A stretch of DNA of 37,320 nucleotides from CALMEE01 sp041748315 (lineage in GTDB: Bacteria; Planctomycetota; Planctomycetia; Pirellulales; Pirellulaceae), in the NCBI GenBank assembly GCA_041748315.1, contig JBGTDM010000054.1, positions 1-37,320 on the forward strand. The letters are read 5' to 3'. The notes beneath the pieces are model-generated. The model had not been told where the DNA came from. It did no database searches and was given only the letters and a program-made list of their open reading frames with translations. Both the position numbers and the translations under genes were made by a program. This document shows positions 33,792 through 37,320 of the stretch, piece by piece. Each line of letters starts with the position of its first letter. Position 1 is the first letter of the stretch.

Positions 33792-35498
33792 TTACCCAAA
33801 TATTTCGCGTTTTCGTTCCAAGTAATCCCAGACGACAAAGCGATCGAGATCATGGCCGCTCGTAAAAAACACTCGGCCTTGAGTTGATTCAGCCAGTCGG
33901 TATGAGAAGCGAATGTCATCTTCGGTCTGTGACCAACTCGGCACCAGGAACAAATTGATCGTGATATTGTCACGCTGACACAACATCGCTTCTCTCATGG
34001 TTGCGGATTCGGTCTCAGGATGAGGCGGGTAGATCAGATTGAGTACGGAACCATCGAAGTGAGCTGTCGGTAACCCGTCTGTAATCAACACGACTTGCCG
34101 ATTTATCGTGTTTTGTGTCGATAGGATTTGTCTGGCAAGCTTCAAACTGTGTTGAATATTCGTGAAGTGTTGATGAACCATATGTTCGCTGATTTCCTGG
34201 CGACTCATATCGACCGACAGACGCACCATGGGATCGAAAAGCGTGACTGGTTTGGGCATCAGGTCGATCACTTCGTTTGCCGGGCAGATCTTGCCAAACG
34301 TATACATTTCGATAAATCCCAGGAAATCGCCTGGATACTCCTGGCGAATCAAGCCGTCCAAAGCCAGTGCCATCCGCTTTGCGTTGATGTATTGACCATC
34401 GTATCGCATCGAGCCACTCATATCCATAATGATAACCGTAGCACATTTGGGGGTATTTCGCGTCCGGTGGATTTCGATATCGTCGGGCAGAAGTCGCATT
34501 GGCGTTTCGACTCCTCGTCGAACCATGGCGTTTATCATGGATTGCGGAATGTCCATGTGCGTGACGGAATCGCCGAATTCATAGGGGTGGGTCGCCTGCA
34601 ATTCAACGGCACCTTCGCCAATGACATGCCCTTGATGACGACCGGATCGGGACGCAGCTAACTTGTCAAAAATCCTTTGTAACAACTTACCTTGAAAGAG
34701 CCGAAACGCCTGGGGTGTAAGTTGGAACTCCTTGCCGTCATGTTCCAGTCCTTGACGCTCGGCGACCTCGCGAACGTAATTTTCAATCATTCGTTTCATT
34801 TCGTCCAACGGCGCGAGGTCTGTTGGATTGACGAACTGCTCGAGCGATTCCATGTCGATCACGCCAATCTGCGCTGTCTGTTCAGCCTGATCCAGTTGTT
34901 GCAATAACGCTTCGATTTTTTCAAGCTGCTCTTTCAGTTCCAGCGCCTGTTCGATGGTCAGCCGTTGATCCCCAGTGAAGTTGTATTTCGCCGCCAACTC
35001 ATCGATTTGATATTTGTTCCCGAGGTGATCCAATAAAATCACGAGTTCGCGGGAGAAACGACTGGTATCGTCGCCGACGCGGTACCATAATTTTTCAAGA
35101 TCAAATAACTGTTCCTGCAAGACTGCTTCGCGATAGAACTTAGCGCTTTCCATCGGCGGTTGCAGTTGTGCCGCGGCATGATGAAACGCATCATGAGCCA
35201 ACTGTTGCACCGAATCGGTCTCATAAGTTTCCAGGAGGCGTCGTCGACGCTCCAGTAAAATCGCGCGAATGAATTCGATACTCGGACCGAGTTGGCTGAA
35301 TTGGCTCGGATCAAGTCTCACTGCGCGAGCGAGTTCCTCCTCGGTCAGTCGGCGAAAGCGGCCAAACGCCATCATATTTTCAAAAATCGGCGAAACAAAA
35401 TCGGGAGCAGGCGCGGTGGGACTGGGGAATTTCGCAGGATCATACTTTTGATAAGTATGAACGATTCCCCCAAGTTTACGTGTTGAATCCGTGTTCAT
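33792..35498 (-). CDS. VWA-domain protein, magnesium-chelatase-D-like partner
   Basis: A 568-residue protein ending in a von Willebrand A domain. Residues about 350-568 carry a complete MIDAS: DMSGSM (359-364), a later Thr region, and LITDGLPT, so it should bind a divalent metal and a partner. The first 340 residues are helical, with a Glu/Gln-rich coiled-coil segment around 180-210 (QALELKEQLEKIEALLQQLD). The start is the ATG at 35498, with AAGGAA seven bases upstream; the frame is open to 35537. It follows the ATPase gene by 42 bases in the same operon. By analogy with ChlI/ChlD and MoxR/VWA pairs, the ATPase remodels a target through this protein, but no chelatase H subunit or cofactor pathway is nearby, so the target is unknown. 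Confidence 0.9.
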   Translation of the reverse strand: MNTDSTRKLGGIVHTYQKYDPAKFPSPTAPAPDFVSPIFENMMAFGRFRRLTEEELARAVRLDPSQFSQLGPSIEFIRAILLERRRRLLETYETDSVQQLAHDAFHHAAAQLQPPMESAKFYREAVLQEQLFDLEKLWYRVGDDTSRFSRELVILLDHLGNKYQIDELAAKYNFTGDQRLTIEQALELKEQLEKIEALLQQLDQAEQTAQIGVIDMESLEQFVNPTDLAPLDEMKRMIENYVREVAERQGLEHDGKEFQLTPQAFRLFQGKLLQRIFDKLAASRSGRHQGHVIGEGAVELQATHPYEFGDSVTHMDIPQSMINAMVRRGVETPMRLLPDDIEIHRTRNTPKCATVIIMDMSGSMRYDGQYINAKRMALALDGLIRQEYPGDFLGFIEMYTFGKICPANEVIDLMPKPVTLFDPMVRLSVDMSRQEISEHMVHQHFTNIQHSLKLARQILSTQNTINRQVVLITDGLPTAHFDGSVLNLIYPPHPETESATMREAMLCQRDNITINLFLVPSWSQTEDDIRFSYRLAESTQGRVFFTSGHDLDRFVVWDYLERKREIFG

Positions 35499-35540
35499 CG
35501 GGTTCCTTATTAACTCGGTAAGAGTTGTCGCGATCAACGG

Positions 35541-36962
35541 TCAAACATCATAACTGGTTCGACCGTGCCGTTGGGCTCTGGAGATCTTGTCCAGAGAATA
35601 GAGGCCAGCCAACACGAACTCGACGCATGAGGCGCGAACGGATTCACATTCGGAAGCATTCACTTCGAAGGCAATGTCCCAAATTTGCGGAACACGCTTC
35701 AGTCGCTCTGCATACTGGCTCGAAGAGACCAAGTCTCCAACTTCGATTTTGACTCCCTTGGAAAATACCTGAGTCAGTTCGTCTAATCCATGCTGATCAA
35801 CATATTCGCGAAACACGGTCGCCACGGCATCCGCAATTATGCCATCGAGTACTTGCTCTTCTTTCATTTGATGGCTTCCCATCAAATCCAGTTCAAGCTT
35901 TCCGATTGCGGAGGTTGCCAAGTGAGCCAGGTCACTAATCCGCGGGACGGCCGGTCGTTCGTTCAATACAATCCCACGTTGCCGCGCACTCGAAACCATC
36001 GTTCGATAATTTGCGATGCTGAACCGAGCGCTGACTCCCGACTGTTGATCGACATATTTTGATTTTCGGGCAGCGACGGTAATTTGTTCACAGATCTCTT
36101 TCATAAAGTAAGGGACTTTTACGGGATAATCGCCCTCCAGTTCGATCTTGGCCTCCTGTTCGAAAATTTGGATACCCTGATCGCGTTGCCGGGGGTAATG
36201 GGTCTTGATGATCGAACCAATTCGATCCTTGAGTTGAGGAATCACTTTGCCACTACGATTGTATGTCGATGGATTGGCTGAGAACAGAATCATCACATCG
36301 ATATCGAATCGAACGGGATAACCACGGATTTGAACGTCGCGTTCCTCCAGGATATTGAACAGACCGACCTGAACCAATTCGTCGAGTTCAGGCAATTCGT
36401 TGATGGCAAAAATGCCTCGATGCATCCGCGGAATCAAACCGAAATGCAATGCCTCTTCTGCGGACATGCGAGTTCCGCCCATCAATTTGGCGGGATCGAT
36501 CTCACCAATGATATCCGCGAACTTGGTTCCAGGGGCCAAGCGTTCACCGTAACGATCTTCTCGCTTCCACCAGCTAATTGGGACTTGATCCGCTGGCGAC
36601 TTGGAAACCAATTCTTTTGCCGCGCGAGTCAGCGGTTGGAAAGGATCCTCATGAAATGGTGAATCAGGGAGATCCAGGTAAGGTATCTCTTCGTCCAAAA
36701 ACTGAACTAATGAGCGCATCAAACGACTCTTGGCTTGGCCCTTTTCACCTAGAAAAAGCAGGTCATGTCCAGATAGCAATGCAATATTCAGTTCTGGAAC
36801 CACCGTATCGTCGTAGCCGACGACGCCAGGGTACAAACATTCTCCAGATTCAAGCTTGCGCACAAAATTGGCCTGGATTTCTTGTTTAACCGATCTGGAA
36901 GTCCAGCCGCTCTCAATCAATTGCTCAAGTGTCACAGGGCGCGAGATGGTGGTTCGGTTCAT
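35541..36962 (-). CDS. Magnesium-chelatase-I-like AAA+ ATPase
   Basis: A 473-residue AAA+ ATPase of the MoxR/ChlI group. The P-loop is LGEKGQAKSR (71-80); the Ala in place of Gly before Lys78 is, to my knowledge, a feature of this subfamily. A Walker B-like segment is GIFAINELPELDELVQ (183-198), where Asn stands at the usual Asp, followed by sensor-1 FSANPSTYN (227-235) and the Arg of PQLKDRIGS (242-250). The rest is a helical lid domain (about 290-473). The ATG at 36962 is used; a GTG at 36974 is an alternative. It is the first gene of a two-gene operon with the VWA protein. The pair is a chaperone-like module found in many bacteria without bacteriochlorophyll; its function is not established. 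Confidence 0.9.
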   Translation of the reverse strand: MNRTTISRPVTLEQLIESGWTSRSVKQEIQANFVRKLESGECLYPGVVGYDDTVVPELNIALLSGHDLLFLGEKGQAKSRLMRSLVQFLDEEIPYLDLPDSPFHEDPFQPLTRAAKELVSKSPADQVPISWWKREDRYGERLAPGTKFADIIGEIDPAKLMGGTRMSAEEALHFGLIPRMHRGIFAINELPELDELVQVGLFNILEERDVQIRGYPVRFDIDVMILFSANPSTYNRSGKVIPQLKDRIGSIIKTHYPRQRDQGIQIFEQEAKIELEGDYPVKVPYFMKEICEQITVAARKSKYVDQQSGVSARFSIANYRTMVSSARQRGIVLNERPAVPRISDLAHLATSAIGKLELDLMGSHQMKEEQVLDGIIADAVATVFREYVDQHGLDELTQVFSKGVKIEVGDLVSSSQYAERLKRVPQIWDIAFEVNASECESVRASCVEFVLAGLYSLDKISRAQRHGRTSYDV

Positions 36963-37320
36963 GAGCTTCAACACTCCGTTGGGGCCTGATCAGGATGGAT
37001 TCGTATTTTATTTCGACGGAAGATTCATTTCGGCGACGCTGTCTACGGGGTACCCGAGTTCCAGCGACCCATGCTCTCCACTCGCGCGTGAAATGACACG
37101 CGAGACTCAATGTCTGCAGCCACCTATCCAAGGCGCGAAAATCGAAAACGTTCACAACACCTCGCGTTACTGGCCGCAACATCAACGAGGATCGCGTTTG
37201 ACTTTTTCCCGGTAACTTTCACGCAGCCATTATATTCTGCCGAAGGGATTGATTGGCAATTTGCCACGAATTGAATATGAGAACGTTGGATTATTCGCAT
37301 TTGCATGACGAATGTTGTCG
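36963..37320. other. 358-base end region
   Basis: The sequence upstream of the ATPase gene to the window edge. It should contain its promoter. Frames crossing it on both strands look random, and no repeat or RNA gene is visible. Confidence 0.5.

Overview
The window reads as a chromosomal segment of a planctomycete, most likely of the Pirellulales type. This is inferred from gene content: many secreted or lipoprotein-type orphans, an Asp-box beta-propeller protein, a bacterial deoxyhypusine-synthase-like gene, MoxR/VWA pairs, several multidomain signalling proteins, long gene-poor spacers, and short 'GTTGGAGTTCA + hairpin + T-run' repeats at gene ends. I found no rRNA, no convincing tRNA, no CRISPR array, no transposase and no phage genes.

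Layout. 58-5462 (-): a three-gene operon with a 995-residue aminotransferase/GNAT/degenerate-aminotransferase fusion, a C45-type Ntn acyltransferase/hydrolase and a second class-III aminotransferase; it looks like a small amine- or amino-acid-modifying pathway and is the best candidate for something undescribed. 6114-8900 (+): a basic orphan protein, a TPR protein with a membrane anchor, and an exported amidohydrolase. 9255-12617 (+): a MoxR-type AAA+ ATPase, a 653-residue partner of unknown function and a TerB-like protein, facing a lipoprotein of the DUF4105/Lnb type (12675-13568, -). 13569-14841 has no convincing gene but holds a 20-bp hairpin and an array of 32-bp repeats. 14842-16916: a deoxyhypusine-synthase-like enzyme divergent from an orphan. 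17180-19567 (+): an exported Asp-box propeller protein, followed by a second repeat array.

19902-21839 (-): a possible small protein, a His-rich secreted protein with a clear terminator, and a CoA-binding protein. 22767-27275 (+): an LptF/LptG permease, then a membrane histidine kinase overlapping its sigma-54-type response regulator. 27422-30199 (-): a soluble hybrid kinase with PAS, two receivers and an Hpt domain, convergent with that pair. 30727-31644 (+): a beta-barrel outer-membrane protein with a terminator. 31890-32732 (-): a xylose-isomerase-like TIM barrel. 33320-33748 (+): a BON-domain protein. 33792-36962 (-): a two-gene magnesium-chelatase-like ATPase/VWA operon.

The functional themes are signalling (one NtrB/NtrC-like pair and a phosphorelay kinase), two AAA+ chaperone-like modules, envelope proteins, and one likely biosynthetic operon. 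Start codons were chosen from Shine-Dalgarno spacing and signal peptides where these were informative; otherwise the choice is stated as uncertain. All family assignments come from motif reading, not from database searches.
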